Of a stretch of 64,000 bases of DNA, positions 28,326 to 37,168 are shown piece after piece. The position numbers and the translations under genes are program-made. The stretch comes from Fictibacillus enclensis. GTDB taxonomy: Bacteria; Bacillota; Bacilli; Bacillales; Fictibacillaceae. A model generated the notes under the pieces. That model was not told the origin of the DNA. It did not search any database and saw only the letters and a list, made by a program, of their open reading frames with translations. The stretch is taken from positions 1,488,001 to 1,552,000 of the forward strand of contig NZ_KQ758617.1 in the NCBI RefSeq assembly GCF_001457035.1, in the 5' to 3' direction. Position 1 is the stretch's first letter; each line of letters opens with the position of its first letter.

Positions 28326-29123
28326 TTGGAAAGAGAGAATATGGTGAAGTCCGTCAGCCGGGCACTGGATATCATTACCCTGGTCAGTTTGAAAAAAGGC
28401 GGATTGGGTGTAACTGAAATCGCAAAACAAATCGATATCAACAAAAGCTCTGTCTATCGGATCCTGTCAACTTTGGTGCTGTATGGCTATATTGAACAAG
28501 ATAAAGAAACAGGGCGTTATAAGCTAGGATATAAATTCTTGGAAGTTAGTTCGAAACTGCTTGAATCCATCGACCTGAGAGCGGAAGCAAAACCGTTTCT
28601 CCAGGAGCTGGAAGATGAAACAAATGAAGTCGTCCATCTTGTTGTCTTTGATCAAGGTGAGGTCGTCTATATTGAAAAATTGGACGGAAACGAAACTCTC
28701 CGTATGCATTCCAAGGTGGGAAAGCGTGCCCCGATGCATTGTACATCGGTAGGGAAAGCCATCCTTGCTTCACTGCCGGCGAACGAGGTCGTGGAAATTC
28801 TCCAGCGTAAAGGAATGCCGAAGCATACGGACAAAACCATAACAGACAAAGATCTTTTTCTAGAAGAATTAAATCAAGTAAGACAGAAGGGCTATGCACT
28901 AGATTTGGAAGAAAATGAAACGGGCATCACGTGTATTGCAGTACCCATCTACGATCATTTGGGAACGGTAGCTGGTGCGGTTAGCATCTCTGGACCAACC
29001 CTTCGTATGACCAATGAACGTCTGGAACAGCTCAAGCCCCGCATGCAACAAATCGGCATGCAACTTTCTGCCCGGCTTGGTTATACGAACGAAGATTTCG
29101 TTCAGATGAAAAAGGAAAGTTAG
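28326..29123 (+). CDS. IclR-family transcriptional regulator
   Basis: A 265-residue IclR protein: N-terminal winged helix (about residues 8-65; GVTEIAKQIDINKSSVYRIL) and a C-terminal effector domain (HCTSVGKAILA, ITCIAVPIYDHLGTVAGAVS). IclR relatives sense glyoxylate, pyruvate or aromatic acids. It sits between the catabolic genes and the permease, each preceded by the same 17-bp palindrome, so it is the natural candidate regulator. TTG 28326 follows GAGGTGAGGGG; ATG 28341 is an alternative. A good TATAAT lies near 28290. Confidence 0.9.
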   Translation: MERENMVKSVSRALDIITLVSLKKGGLGVTEIAKQIDINKSSVYRILSTLVLYGYIEQDKETGRYKLGYKFLEVSSKLLESIDLRAEAKPFLQELEDETNEVVHLVVFDQGEVVYIEKLDGNETLRMHSKVGKRAPMHCTSVGKAILASLPANEVVEILQRKGMPKHTDKTITDKDLFLEELNQVRQKGYALDLEENETGITCIAVPIYDHLGTVAGAVSISGPTLRMTNERLEQLKPRMQQIGMQLSARLGYTNEDFVQMKKES

Positions 29124-29130
29124 TGAAAAG

Positions 29131-29167
29131 AAGAGGAACGGGTTTTGAACAATCCGTCCTCTTTTTA
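29131..29167 (+). terminator. Terminator after iclR-like gene
   Basis: AAGAGGAACGG / CCGTCCTCTT stem with one mismatch around a 12-nt loop, followed by TTTAT. Confidence 0.75.
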
Positions 29168-29200
29168 TGTACAGAATTTTTAAAATATACAGAAAATAAA

Positions 29201-29230
29201 TTGACGCGGTGTTATGAAAGCGATTACAAT
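29201..29230 (+). promoter_or_regulatory. Promoter of the permease gene with overlapping cre
   Basis: TTGACG (29201-29206), 18-bp spacer, TACAAT (29225-29230). TGAAAGCGATTACA at 29215-29228 fits the cre consensus at all fixed positions and overlaps the -10, the classic CcpA repression layout. A leader of about 210 bases follows; apart from the palindrome at 29410 nothing was recognised in it. Confidence 0.7.
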
Positions 29231-29409
29231 AAATTTTGAAACTCTCCTATTACAGCAGGAAAGGAGTATAAAGAACCTTCTTTTAAAAAATCTATTATAA
29301 TTTCATCTCATCTCTCTCATCAAAGATCCCACCCTTAGACATCCTTCCATTCATGATTCAACGAATTAATTCCTTAGTGTTTTTTTATTTAAGAATTTCG
29401 GGAAACGCG

Positions 29410-29426
29410 GTTTGGTAATAACAAAC
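29410..29426 (+). promoter_or_regulatory. 17-bp palindromic operator (permease site)
   Basis: GTTTG-GTAATAA-CAAAC, perfect 5-bp arms, ending six bases before the AGGAGG ribosome site region. Confidence 0.65.
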
Positions 29427-29448
29427 AAAAAACAGGAGGTTTTATTTG

Positions 29449-31158
29449 ATGTCATGGAAGCAAATCTATGATCCAATTGGCGATAGTATTGGCCTCTCTG
29501 CACTCGTTGCTCTTATCCCTATTTTGTATTTATTATGGGCGTTGGCTATAAAACGCATGAAAGGTTACATAGCGGGGTTAACTACATTGGTTGTGGCTCT
29601 CTTTGTGGCTGTGCTGGTCTACGGCATGCCAGCAGGAATGGCGGCCATGTCCATTTTGCAGGGTGCTGTCTATGGACTGCTGCCCATTGGCTGGATCATC
29701 GTTGCATCGGTCTTTTTGTATAAGCTGTCGGTAAAAACGGGGCAGTTTGATATTATTCGAGATTCCATTGTTTCTATAACAGAGGACAGGCGTTTGCAGG
29801 CATTATTAATCGCCTTTTCATTCGGTGCCTTCCTGGAAGGGGCTGCCGGGTTTGGCGCCCCGGTTGCCATCTCTGCCGCTTTGCTTGTAGGATTGGGTTT
29901 TAACCCTCTCTATGCTGCGGGTCTTTGTTTGCTTGCCAACACCGCTCCTGTAGCCTTTGGAGCCATTGGATCGCCTGTTATTGCGATTGAAGGACCAACG
30001 GGAATGTCGGCGATTGAGGTTTCCAAGGTGGTCGGCCGTCAGCTGCCCTTTTTATCGGTTTTCGTGCCGTTTTACCTCGTCGTTTTGATGGCAGGCTTCA
30101 AAAAGGCATTTGAAGTGATTCCTGCTATTCTCGTATCGGGGGTCTCGTTTGCGGTCACACAGTTCCTTGTTTCCAATTATCTTGGACCGGAGCTTCCGGA
30201 TATCATCTCAGCATTGGTATCCATCATCGCCTTAACCTTGTTCCTAAAAGTTTGGCAGCCCAAAACGGCATTTCGTTTTAAGTCTGAAATGGGGCAGGCG
30301 GAAATGGCGGCAGGTAACGCGGAATCCATTCATGTGATTAAATCGGATGGTAAAAAAACCTACACCTTGCCGCAAATTTTAAAAGCCTGGTCACCGTTCA
30401 TTGTCTTAACATTCATCATTTCTGTTTGGGGCATACCGACCATAAAAAAGGCACTAATTGGACAGTATGAAGGAACAAATACTCTGCTTCAGGGGTTGAA
30501 TTCTCTTGGAAGCTATCTCAGTTTTCATCCGGCCGTCCCCGGGTTGAACAATTTAATAATCGACGGAAACGGCCAGCCCATTGCGGCGCTGTTTAAGTTG
30601 GAACTATTAGCGGCAGCAGGCACGGCCATTTTAATCTCGGCCATTATTTCGAAGTTCATTCTAAAAATCGGCTGGAAAAGCTGGTTTTCAACTTTTATTG
30701 AAACGCTGAATGAACTGAAGTTCGCCTTGGTAACCATTGCATCAGTTGTGGGGTTTGCTTATGTGGCCAATGCTTCAGGTATGAGTATTACACTGGGGAT
30801 GACACTCGCTGCTACAGGTTCTCTGTTCCCGTTTGTTTCTCCGATTCTTGGATGGTTAGGAGTATTTCTGACCGGTTCCGATACGTCTGCCAACTTATTA
30901 TTTTCAAGCCTACAAAAAATTACGGCAAACCAGGTAGGAATGGACCCCATCTTGGCTATTGCGGCAAACAGCAGCGGTGGTGTAACAGGGAAAATGATTT
31001 CACCTCAATCCATAGCGGTTGCTTGTGCGGCCGTGGGTCTGGGAGGAAAAGAATCCGATTTGCTCCGCTTCACTATAAAGCATAGCATCATCCTGCTTCT
31101 CATCATTTGCTGCCTCACGTATTTGCAATCCACGGTATTATCATGGATGTTGCCGTAG
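29449..31158 (+). CDS. Lactate/glycolate permease (LctP/GlcA family)
   Basis: A 569-residue H+-coupled 2-hydroxyacid symporter with 12 or more hydrophobic segments. Family stretches are FGAFLEGAAGFGAPVAISA, LLANTAPVAFGAIGSP and LTGSDTSANLLF. The family moves both L-lactate and glycolate; linkage to glcEFD and the shared operator favours glycolate. ATG 29449 is used, although TTG 29446 directly before it has slightly better spacing to AGGAGG. Confidence 0.93.
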   Translation: MSWKQIYDPIGDSIGLSALVALIPILYLLWALAIKRMKGYIAGLTTLVVALFVAVLVYGMPAGMAAMSILQGAVYGLLPIGWIIVASVFLYKLSVKTGQFDIIRDSIVSITEDRRLQALLIAFSFGAFLEGAAGFGAPVAISAALLVGLGFNPLYAAGLCLLANTAPVAFGAIGSPVIAIEGPTGMSAIEVSKVVGRQLPFLSVFVPFYLVVLMAGFKKAFEVIPAILVSGVSFAVTQFLVSNYLGPELPDIISALVSIIALTLFLKVWQPKTAFRFKSEMGQAEMAAGNAESIHVIKSDGKKTYTLPQILKAWSPFIVLTFIISVWGIPTIKKALIGQYEGTNTLLQGLNSLGSYLSFHPAVPGLNNLIIDGNGQPIAALFKLELLAAAGTAILISAIISKFILKIGWKSWFSTFIETLNELKFALVTIASVVGFAYVANASGMSITLGMTLAATGSLFPFVSPILGWLGVFLTGSDTSANLLFSSLQKITANQVGMDPILAIAANSSGGVTGKMISPQSIAVACAAVGLGGKESDLLRFTIKHSIILLLIICCLTYLQSTVLSWMLP

Positions 31159-31180
31159 ATTGTTACTAAAAGATCAGAAA

Positions 31181-31220
31181 AAGCAGTGATCCTAATTGGG
31201 AATCACTGCTTTTGTTTTTT
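31181..31220 (+). terminator. Terminator after the permease gene
   Basis: AAGCAGTGAT / ATCACTGCTT stem, 11-nt loop, followed by TTGTTTTTT. The stem is nearly the same as in the terminator at 34686. Confidence 0.85.
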
Positions 31221-31281
31221 GCATTTCATTAATTAAATTGCAGAATAACTATGACTATTGTCTGAATTGACTGTAAATTTA

Positions 31282-31310
31282 TTGACAAGCACTTTGAGGT
31301 AGGATAAGCT
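31282..31310 (+). promoter_or_regulatory. Candidate promoter of the D-amino-acid operon
   Basis: TTGACA (31282-31287), 17-bp spacer, TAAGCT (31305-31310), about 50 bases before the first gene. Confidence 0.55.
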
Positions 31311-31361
31311 TTGTCGAAAATGATAGATAACCGTTTGAGTCTACTAATATAGGAGGAAATT

Positions 31362-32450
31362 ATGGATACACCTGCACTCGTCATTGAAAAAAGAAAACTG
31401 GATGCAAATATTCAAAAGATGGCAGACATTGCCCGAACAAAAAAGGTTCATTTAAGACCCCATACAAAAACCCATAAGAACCCAAAGATTGCGAAGCTTC
31501 AGTTGGAAGCTGGCGCCGCTGGCATTACAGTCGCAAAAGTGGCAGAAGCTGAGGTAATGGCCGAGCATGGTATTGATGATATTTTCATCGCTTATCCTCT
31601 TGTCTCAGAAATAAAAATTCAAAAAGCCATCGATTTGAGCAGAAAAATAAGATTGATTACTGCGTTTGACAGTCTCGAAGGGATACAAAAACTGTCTCAG
31701 TCAGCAGAGACAGCCGGCGTTGTTCTCGAAGTGCGGATGGAGATTGATTCCGGTCTTCGCAGAACAGGAGTCCTTTATGATGAGGCGGTTGAACTTGCCA
31801 GGAAGGCAAAGGAGCTGCCCGGAATAAAGTTAACCGGAATCTACACCTTCCGGGGACCCATTTTGGATGGAAAACCAACTTTGGATATTGAGGAAGCAGG
31901 AAGACAGGAAGGACAGCTGATGGCGGATTTGGCAGAAAGGCTTAGGGCGGAAGGCGTGCCAATCACCGATGTCAGCGTAGGATCCACTTCCACCTCTGCT
32001 TCCGCTGCAGAAGTTGAAGGGATAACGGAAATCCGCCCCGGCACCTATGTCTTTTATGACAGGATGCAGGAAAAGTATCATTGCTGTTTACACGAGGAAT
32101 GTGCGGCTGCCATTCATGTCACCGTTGTCAGCAAACCATCAGATTCTCTTCTGATCGTAGATGGTGGAAGCAAAACGTTCGCTACCGATGTGCAGCCTGG
32201 TCAGTCGCCTATATTTCTGGAGGGATTCGGGGAAATCATTGGACACCCGGAAATGCTGCTTGAACGGCTGACAGAAGAACACGGAATGGTTGCGGTTCAT
32301 GGAGAAACGAATGTACAAATCGGAGATGTACTTCAGGTTATACCCAATCACATATGCAGCACAGTGAATCTCCATAATGACGTCTTTTTGAAAAACGAAG
32401 ATGGGACTTTGGAGAAGCAAGCAGTCCTTGGCAGAGGAAAAGTTCAGTAA
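31362..32450 (+). CDS. D-threonine aldolase-like PLP enzyme
   Basis: A 362-residue fold-type III PLP enzyme (alanine racemase N-terminal barrel) of the D-threonine aldolase / D-serine dehydratase group. The PLP lysine is in LRPHTKTHK near residue 33; the C-terminal metal site of the group appears as PNHICSTVNLHND (His and Cys). Substrates in the group are D-threonine, D-serine or other D-3-hydroxy amino acids. It is first in an operon with a D-aminoacylase and a RidA protein, which supports a role with free D-amino acids. Confidence 0.88.
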   Translation: MDTPALVIEKRKLDANIQKMADIARTKKVHLRPHTKTHKNPKIAKLQLEAGAAGITVAKVAEAEVMAEHGIDDIFIAYPLVSEIKIQKAIDLSRKIRLITAFDSLEGIQKLSQSAETAGVVLEVRMEIDSGLRRTGVLYDEAVELARKAKELPGIKLTGIYTFRGPILDGKPTLDIEEAGRQEGQLMADLAERLRAEGVPITDVSVGSTSTSASAAEVEGITEIRPGTYVFYDRMQEKYHCCLHEECAAAIHVTVVSKPSDSLLIVDGGSKTFATDVQPGQSPIFLEGFGEIIGHPEMLLERLTEEHGMVAVHGETNVQIGDVLQVIPNHICSTVNLHNDVFLKNEDGTLEKQAVLGRGKVQ

Positions 32451-32464
32451 AGGAGATGTAGGCT

Positions 32465-34099
32465 ATGCTGGATTTAGTCATCCAAAACGGCCGGATTGCA
32501 GATGGATCGGGTAATCCCTGGTTTTTTGGAAGTGTTGGCATCAAGGATGGGATCATTGTTGAGGTCGGTGCCGTGAATAGTGAGAGCAGGGAGACAATCG
32601 ATGCAAAACGGAACATCATATCGCCGGGATTTATTGACGGCCACTCTCATTCGGATCTGCTTGTTCTTAACCGTCCGATGATGGATATAAAGCTGCAGCA
32701 AGGGGTGACTACAGAAGTCGTCGGAAACTGTGGGCTTGCTCCTGCTCCTTTTGTTCCCAAATACGGGGCACTGCTGAAAGAATACATACAGCCTGTCGTC
32801 GGTGAGACGCAGTGGGAATGGCCATGGCATTCGGTATCCGACTATATCAGAGAATTGGACAGAACAGGAATCTCTGAAAATGTATCAACCTATGTGGCAC
32901 ATGGCGCCCTCAGGATTGCTGTCATGGGGTTTGCAGGCCGCCCCGCTGATAAGCAAGAGTTGAACATGATGAAGGAAATGCTTAAAGAAGGGATGAAAGC
33001 AGGGGCGATTGGTTTGTCGATCGGCCTTTTATATTCTCCAGGAAGGTATGCCTCCAAGGAAGAACTGGCGGAACTATGTCAGGTCCTGCCCAAATACAAC
33101 GGAATTTTATCGACCCATATTCGCGGAGAAGGAAAAAATCTTATTCCTTCCATAAAAGAAGTCATCTGGATTGCAGAAAAAGCAGGTGTCCCTCTACAGG
33201 TAAGCCACTTGAAAGCGGCCGGCAGGCGGAACTGGGGCAAGGTGCTGGAAGCGATGGAACTGCTTGAGGAAGCAAGTGCACGAGGACTGGATGTGACCTG
33301 TGATGTTTATCCGTATGATGCAGGATCTACATCACTTACCACGTTACTACCTCCATGGAGCCTGGAAGGCGGAATTCCCGCTTGTCTTGATCGAATCAGA
33401 GAACCAGCTACACGCCGAAGAATGATAGAGGAACTTGGAGAAGAGCAGGAGGAGTGGGATAACCTGGTTGTTTCAACCGGTTGGGATAATGTCGTCGTTT
33501 CTTCTCTTTCCTGCCACAAGGAATGGGAAGGAAAAAGCATTGACGCCATCAGCACTGAAATCGGAAAGAGTCCTGCTGAAGCGGCATTGGATTTGCTGCT
33601 AGAAGAGGGCGGAATGGTTTCTATTATTTACTATCACATGTCCAATGAGGATGTCGAGCAGGTGGTGAAATGGGACCGTTCGCTCGTCATTTCTGACAGC
33701 CTAGGTTGTGAAACGGGTAAACCGCACCCTCGGTCATTCGGAACCTTTCCCCGCCTTTTTTCCAAATATGTACGCGAAGACAAGTCGCTTACACTGGAAC
33801 AAGCGATCCGCAAAGTGACCTCCTTTCCGGCACAGCGGTTTTCCCTGGGTAAACGGGGATTGATTGTTCCCGGCTACCATGCGGATTTAACCATATTTGA
33901 TGAGAAAAAGATTACTGACACAGCGACTTATCATGATCCGATCCAGCAACCTGAAGGAATATCCCACGTGATTGTCAATGGGATACTGACCATTAGAGAA
34001 AAAGAAAACCTCAGACAGAGCGGCGGAATGGCAATTAAAGCCGCAGCGGCTAAGTGTCTGTGCCAACACCACACAAAACAGGAGGCAGCTCATGGCTAA
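32465..34099 (+). CDS. N-acyl-D-amino-acid deacylase (D-aminoacylase)
   Basis: A 544-residue amidohydrolase that removes the acyl group from N-acyl-D-amino acids. The N-terminal metal motif is FIDGHSHSD, followed by the family stretch VTTEVVGNCGLAPAP with the bridging Cys, then HIRGEG and VSHLKAAG; the C-terminal strand GYHADLTIFD is typical. It is 14 bases downstream of the PLP enzyme gene and overlaps ridA by 8 bases. Likely substrates come from D-residue-containing peptides or wall material. Confidence 0.92.
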   Translation: MLDLVIQNGRIADGSGNPWFFGSVGIKDGIIVEVGAVNSESRETIDAKRNIISPGFIDGHSHSDLLVLNRPMMDIKLQQGVTTEVVGNCGLAPAPFVPKYGALLKEYIQPVVGETQWEWPWHSVSDYIRELDRTGISENVSTYVAHGALRIAVMGFAGRPADKQELNMMKEMLKEGMKAGAIGLSIGLLYSPGRYASKEELAELCQVLPKYNGILSTHIRGEGKNLIPSIKEVIWIAEKAGVPLQVSHLKAAGRRNWGKVLEAMELLEEASARGLDVTCDVYPYDAGSTSLTTLLPPWSLEGGIPACLDRIREPATRRRMIEELGEEQEEWDNLVVSTGWDNVVVSSLSCHKEWEGKSIDAISTEIGKSPAEAALDLLLEEGGMVSIIYYHMSNEDVEQVVKWDRSLVISDSLGCETGKPHPRSFGTFPRLFSKYVREDKSLTLEQAIRKVTSFPAQRFSLGKRGLIVPGYHADLTIFDEKKITDTATYHDPIQQPEGISHVIVNGILTIREKENLRQSGGMAIKAAAAKCLCQHHTKQEAAHG

Positions 34100-34553
34100 C
34101 ATTGAACTTAGACTGAAGGAACTGGGAATTGAATTACAAAAAGCACCGCCACCAGGAGCGGTGTATGTCCCTGCAAAAACCGTAGGAAACCTGGTCTACA
34201 CATCCGGTGCCGATTGCAGGATCAATGGAGAACTGATGTACAAAGGCAAATTGGGAAGCGATCTGACCGTGGAGCAAGGATATAAGGCAGCAAGGCAGAC
34301 CATGATTAACCTTCTGGCTGTTTTAAAGGAGCATGTCGGAGACCTTGACAGGATCAAACAAGTCGTTAAATTGCTCGCCTTTGTAAATTCGGCCGACGGG
34401 TTCGTGGAGCAGCCCTATGTCATCAATGGGGCGTCAGAACTGCTTGAAGAAGTCTTTGGAGAAAAAGGAAAGCATGCCAGATCGGCTATTTCCTCCAATG
34501 AACTGCCATTTAATACCCCAGTAGAAATAGAGATGATCGTTGAAATTGAGTAG
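34092..34553 (+). CDS. RidA/YjgF-family protein
   Basis: A 153-residue RidA-family protein, slightly longer than the 125-residue archetype. RidA deaminates reactive enamine/imine intermediates released by PLP dehydratases. It resembles the YjgF-like group with LVYTSGADCRI and the C-terminal PVEIEMIVEIE. In this operon it would clear 2-aminoacrylate-type products of the PLP enzyme. ATG 34092 lies within the end of the D-aminoacylase gene, with AGGAGG just upstream. Confidence 0.9.
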   Translation: MANIELRLKELGIELQKAPPPGAVYVPAKTVGNLVYTSGADCRINGELMYKGKLGSDLTVEQGYKAARQTMINLLAVLKEHVGDLDRIKQVVKLLAFVNSADGFVEQPYVINGASELLEEVFGEKGKHARSAISSNELPFNTPVEIEMIVEIE

Positions 34554-34604
34554 AACCGGATCAGGTTTAAGAAAGGCATCATTCAAGCAAAGGGGAGTAG
34601 TACG

Positions 34605-34661
34605 ATGGAAAATAACCAGCGGGATGATCTATACTTCATCGGCAGAAGAGGTGCTCAGTAA
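34605..34661 (+). other. 18-codon ORF with good ribosome site
   Basis: AAAGGGGAG precedes ATG 34605; the peptide (MENNQRDDLYFIGRRGAQ) stops at 34661, just before a terminator. It may be the start of a deleted operon gene or a short peptide. Not recognised. Confidence 0.25.
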
Positions 34662-34685
34662 TAAGCAGGTCACGCCATAGGAAAT

Positions 34686-34726
34686 AAAAAGCAGTGAACC
34701 CGCTGTACTTGGAATCACTGCTTTTT
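34686..34726. terminator. Terminator of the D-amino-acid operon
   Basis: AAAAAGCAGTGA / TCACTGCTTTTT, perfect 12-bp stem with 17-nt loop, symmetric A and T tracts, so usable in both directions. Confidence 0.85.
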
Positions 34727-34766
34727 ATTATTCATACATTTTTTAGCAATCCTTAATATAATTAAA

Positions 34767-34919
34767 CGGCACAAGAATAGGGGGATTTTTAAAAGAGTTA
34801 ATGAGATTCCAGAGGTGATTGTACGGCATATTGCAAATAAAGTTCTTCTTCCAATGCTCACGAAAAAGGATTGGCAACAATATAGTGAATCGAGAACAGC
34901 GAAACGGTTATGTGGTTAG
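34767..34919 (+). pseudogene. Transposase remnant, possibly Tn3 family (DUF4158 region)
   Basis: A startless 50-codon frame (NEIPEVIVRHIANK and DWQQYSESRTAKR) recalls the N-terminal region of Tn3-family transposases, where a V-x-x-x-I-A-x-x-L helix is followed by Y-x-x-R-T-x-x-x-H. It ends at TAG 34917. Short and degenerate, so the family call is tentative. Confidence 0.35.
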
Positions 34920-35195
34920 CTTGTTTTTTCTGGTTGACCTATTTTTTAGGTACTATTTGAGGTAGCCGGGATTAAAGAACAGTTAAGTAACAATAAGTTG
35001 ATCTGTTAAAGGGGGTAGAATGTTGAGTAAAGCTCCTTGTCCTAAAGGTCTGTTCAATAAATAAAAACGGTGTCTCTTTTGAGGAAGAATACGCTTCGGT
35101 GTTGAAAGTAAACAATATTTTTCGCACTTTTTACTTTATTTGTAGTGAACAACATATCATTCTATAGAAGAAAATTATTTCTATAGGAGGTTTCA
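34920..35195 (+). other. Gene-free leader before the SDR gene
   Basis: No gene of normal size. It contains a 14-codon ORF at 35020-35064 (MLSKAPCPKGLFNK) behind AAAGGGGGTAG, of unknown meaning. The rest is AT-rich without a clear promoter. Confidence 0.3.
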
Positions 35196-36176
35196 ATGGA
35201 TCACAAGGATCAAAGTCGTCAATTAGACCAAATAAAGCAAATGCAACAAATGTTTAAAGCGAACATGAAAACTCATCCTTATCCCATGTACCCTAACTAT
35301 GGGAAAATCACACGCTACGAAGAAATTCCGATAAGTTTACCTGAACAGCGACAGCTGCGCCATCCCGGAGTGGAAAAATTTATGGTACCCCTTCCAATTA
35401 TCGAAAACCCGAACTATAAAGGGAGTGGAAAGTTAACAGGAAAAGTAGCACTTATTACAGGGGGTGACAGTGGTATTGGTGCAGCAGTAGCAATTGCGTT
35501 TGCTAAAGAAGGCGCAGATGTTGCTATTTCATACTTAGATGAACATGAGGATGCAAATAGAACAAAAACAAGGATTGAGCAACTCGGACAACGTTGTTTT
35601 CTAATGCCTGGTGACTTGCGGGACAAACAACAGTGTATCTCCATTGTAGAACAAACAGTAAATACGTTTGGACGTCTCGATATTCTTTGTAACCACGTTG
35701 GTATCCAATTCCAACAGCTAAGTCTGCTTGACATTACAGATGAGCAATTCGATGACACCTTCAAAGTTAATATATACTCTCATTTTTACACAACAAGAGC
35801 AGCGCTTCCTCATTTAAAACCAGGCAGCTCAATCATTGGCACTTCTTCAGTGGTAACGTATGTAGGTGAGCAGCAAATGATTGATTATACGGCAACAAAA
35901 GGCGCAATAGTGGGTTGGACACGTGCCTTGGCTAAAAATGTCGTGAAACAAGGGATCCGAGTCAATGCCGTCGCGCCCGGCCGAATTTGGACCCCACTTA
36001 TTTCAGCAAGTTTCTCGTCAGACCAAGTCGCTGTATATGGAGCATTTAATCCAATGGAACGAGTTGCCCATCCATTTGAACTCGCACCAACCTTTGTCTA
36101 TCTTGCTTCTGATGATTCTCGTTTTGTTACTGGTCAAGTTCTTCATGTTGATGGGGGAGAATCCACACATTCCTAA
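35196..36176 (+). CDS. SDR-family oxidoreductase (general-stress type)
   Basis: A 326-residue short-chain dehydrogenase of the YhdF/YdaD (Gsp39) type, which has an extra N-terminal extension of about 75 residues, here Gln/Met/Pro-rich ([19 protein letters not shown]). The Rossmann motif is TGGDSGIG near residue 90; the catalytic set is Ser in IIGTSSVV and Tyr-x-x-x-Lys in [19 protein letters not shown] follows. RBS AGGAGG precedes ATG 35196. Physiological substrate unknown. Confidence 0.9.
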   Translation: MDHKDQSRQLDQIKQMQQMFKANMKTHPYPMYPNYGKITRYEEIPISLPEQRQLRHPGVEKFMVPLPIIENPNYKGSGKLTGKVALITGGDSGIGAAVAIAFAKEGADVAISYLDEHEDANRTKTRIEQLGQRCFLMPGDLRDKQQCISIVEQTVNTFGRLDILCNHVGIQFQQLSLLDITDEQFDDTFKVNIYSHFYTTRAALPHLKPGSSIIGTSSVVTYVGEQQMIDYTATKGAIVGWTRALAKNVVKQGIRVNAVAPGRIWTPLISASFSSDQVAVYGAFNPMERVAHPFELAPTFVYLASDDSRFVTGQVLHVDGGESTHS

Positions 36177-36194
36177 TGGAAGGGGGTTACCATT

Positions 36195-36359
36195 TTGAGA
36201 TATGAATTTAATCCAGAAGTAAAGCTATTGCTAGTAAACCATTCAAATGAAAAAGTAAAGATGGACTATATCGAGGACTCCTGGCCAATGTCTAAAATAG
36301 CACTTAGACCACCATACTATTACCACCCAAGTTACGAGCTGGATTATCCGATCATCTAA
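36195..36359 (+). CDS. Small protein (54 aa) after the SDR gene
   Basis: TTG 36195 follows GGAAGGGGG, 18 bases after the SDR stop, so it is probably co-transcribed. The peptide is polar with an aromatic C-terminal part (RPPYYYHPSYELDYP). No family recognised; the ribosome site and compact spacing are the only support. Confidence 0.45.
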   Translation: MRYEFNPEVKLLLVNHSNEKVKMDYIEDSWPMSKIALRPPYYYHPSYELDYPII

Positions 36360-36571
36360 ATAATAACAGACAAAAAGACTTCTATACACAGGTGGAAGTC
36401 CATTCTTCGCTTAGGTTTCACAATTATGCTTACTTTCAATTCATCCATTTAAACTAATAAGAAAAGAGTTATCACAGTCGTTTTAAAGGCCGGAGGGATA
36501 GCATTAGTAGATATAGAAAGTTTATCGTCTAGACCCAGGGAAGAAATTATTGGTAAAGTATACCTCAATAT
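36360..36571 (+). other. Gene-poor spacer
   Basis: No start-bearing ORF. One frame is open without a start from 36453 through the terminator hairpin into the 36672 ORF, which I take as chance or relic. Nothing else seen. Confidence 0.4.
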
Positions 36572-36603
36572 AAAAACACACCTTTATAGGTGTGTTTTTA
36601 TAA
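36572..36603. terminator. Bidirectional terminator
   Basis: AAAAACACACCT / AGGTGTGTTTTT, perfect 12-bp stem with 4-nt loop. Confidence 0.9.
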
Positions 36604-36671
36604 ATTTTTATTATATTGTTGTATATGACTTATGTCACAACGAAACGAATACGCTGCCATCCAAGATAGAG

Positions 36672-36941
36672 GTGTACAGAGATACCGAGGAAAACATCGA
36701 ACAGTTCTTTGGGATTTCTAATGAACAATATGATCATTTTTTGGATGCTATCGTCAGGCACAAAGAACGCAGGATTGGTCGACTAAAAAACATCCTAGTA
36801 CGAAGAGAGTTATTATTACCTGGTTACGAGCTGGAATTTGTTGCTGAAACCAATACTCTAGGACCCTATCAAGTGTTTTGGAAAGTAAAAAAGGGAGGAC
36901 AAATGGCCATTTCTAAGGATTGTAATGGTAGATGGTTCTAG
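36672..36941 (+). pseudogene. Fragment resembling a CD-NTase C-terminal sensor (AGS-C) domain
   Basis: An 89-codon frame beginning at GTG 36672 without a convincing ribosome site and open further upstream without a start. An N-terminal helix (QYDHFLDAIVRHKERRIGRL) is followed by LLLPGYELEFVAET and LGPYQVFWKVKKGGQMAI. The order helix, PGxxLEF, G-P-Y-x-V-x-W-K-V recalls the AGS-C domain at the C-terminus of CBASS cyclic-nucleotide synthases, which senses ligands. The catalytic nucleotidyltransferase part is absent, so this would be a relic. Identification is from memory of the motif and needs a profile search. Confidence 0.3.
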
Positions 36942-36957
36942 AGTTTTATATATTTGA

Positions 36958-37155
36958 TTAATGAGACAGCTCATGGAAAGCGGCTGTGAACTGTTCAAAA
37001 GTTGCTGTCCCAAAACGTGTTTTATCTCCATGAAAGAAAATGTCCATTGCTACTTCCTGAGCATCCACCACTGAGCAGTCTCTAGCATTCATGATTAACC
37101 GCAAATACGATATAAAATACGACTTTGCGAGAGCCCCTCCACGATTAACGATCAT
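36958..37155 (-). CDS. Small protein (65 aa) in ArsR-type regulon
   Basis: A 65-residue soluble protein (MIVNRGGALAKSYF, DAQEVAMDIFFHGDKTRFG) with ATG 37155 preceded by AAAGGAGGAAATGA. It lies 13 bases after the stop of the other small gene on the same strand, so the two form an operon downstream of an ArsR-type operator. One Cys (ARDCSVV) only. No family recognised; the context suggests induction by arsenic or another thiophilic metal(loid). Confidence 0.55.
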   Translation of the reverse strand: MIVNRGGALAKSYFISYLRLIMNARDCSVVDAQEVAMDIFFHGDKTRFGTATFEQFTAAFHELSH

Positions 37156-37168
37156 TTCATTTCCTCCT

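Noticed and set aside
36453-36671. Upstream extension of the 36672 frame into a longer gene.
   Set aside because: There is no start codon and it would have to run through a perfect bidirectional terminator.
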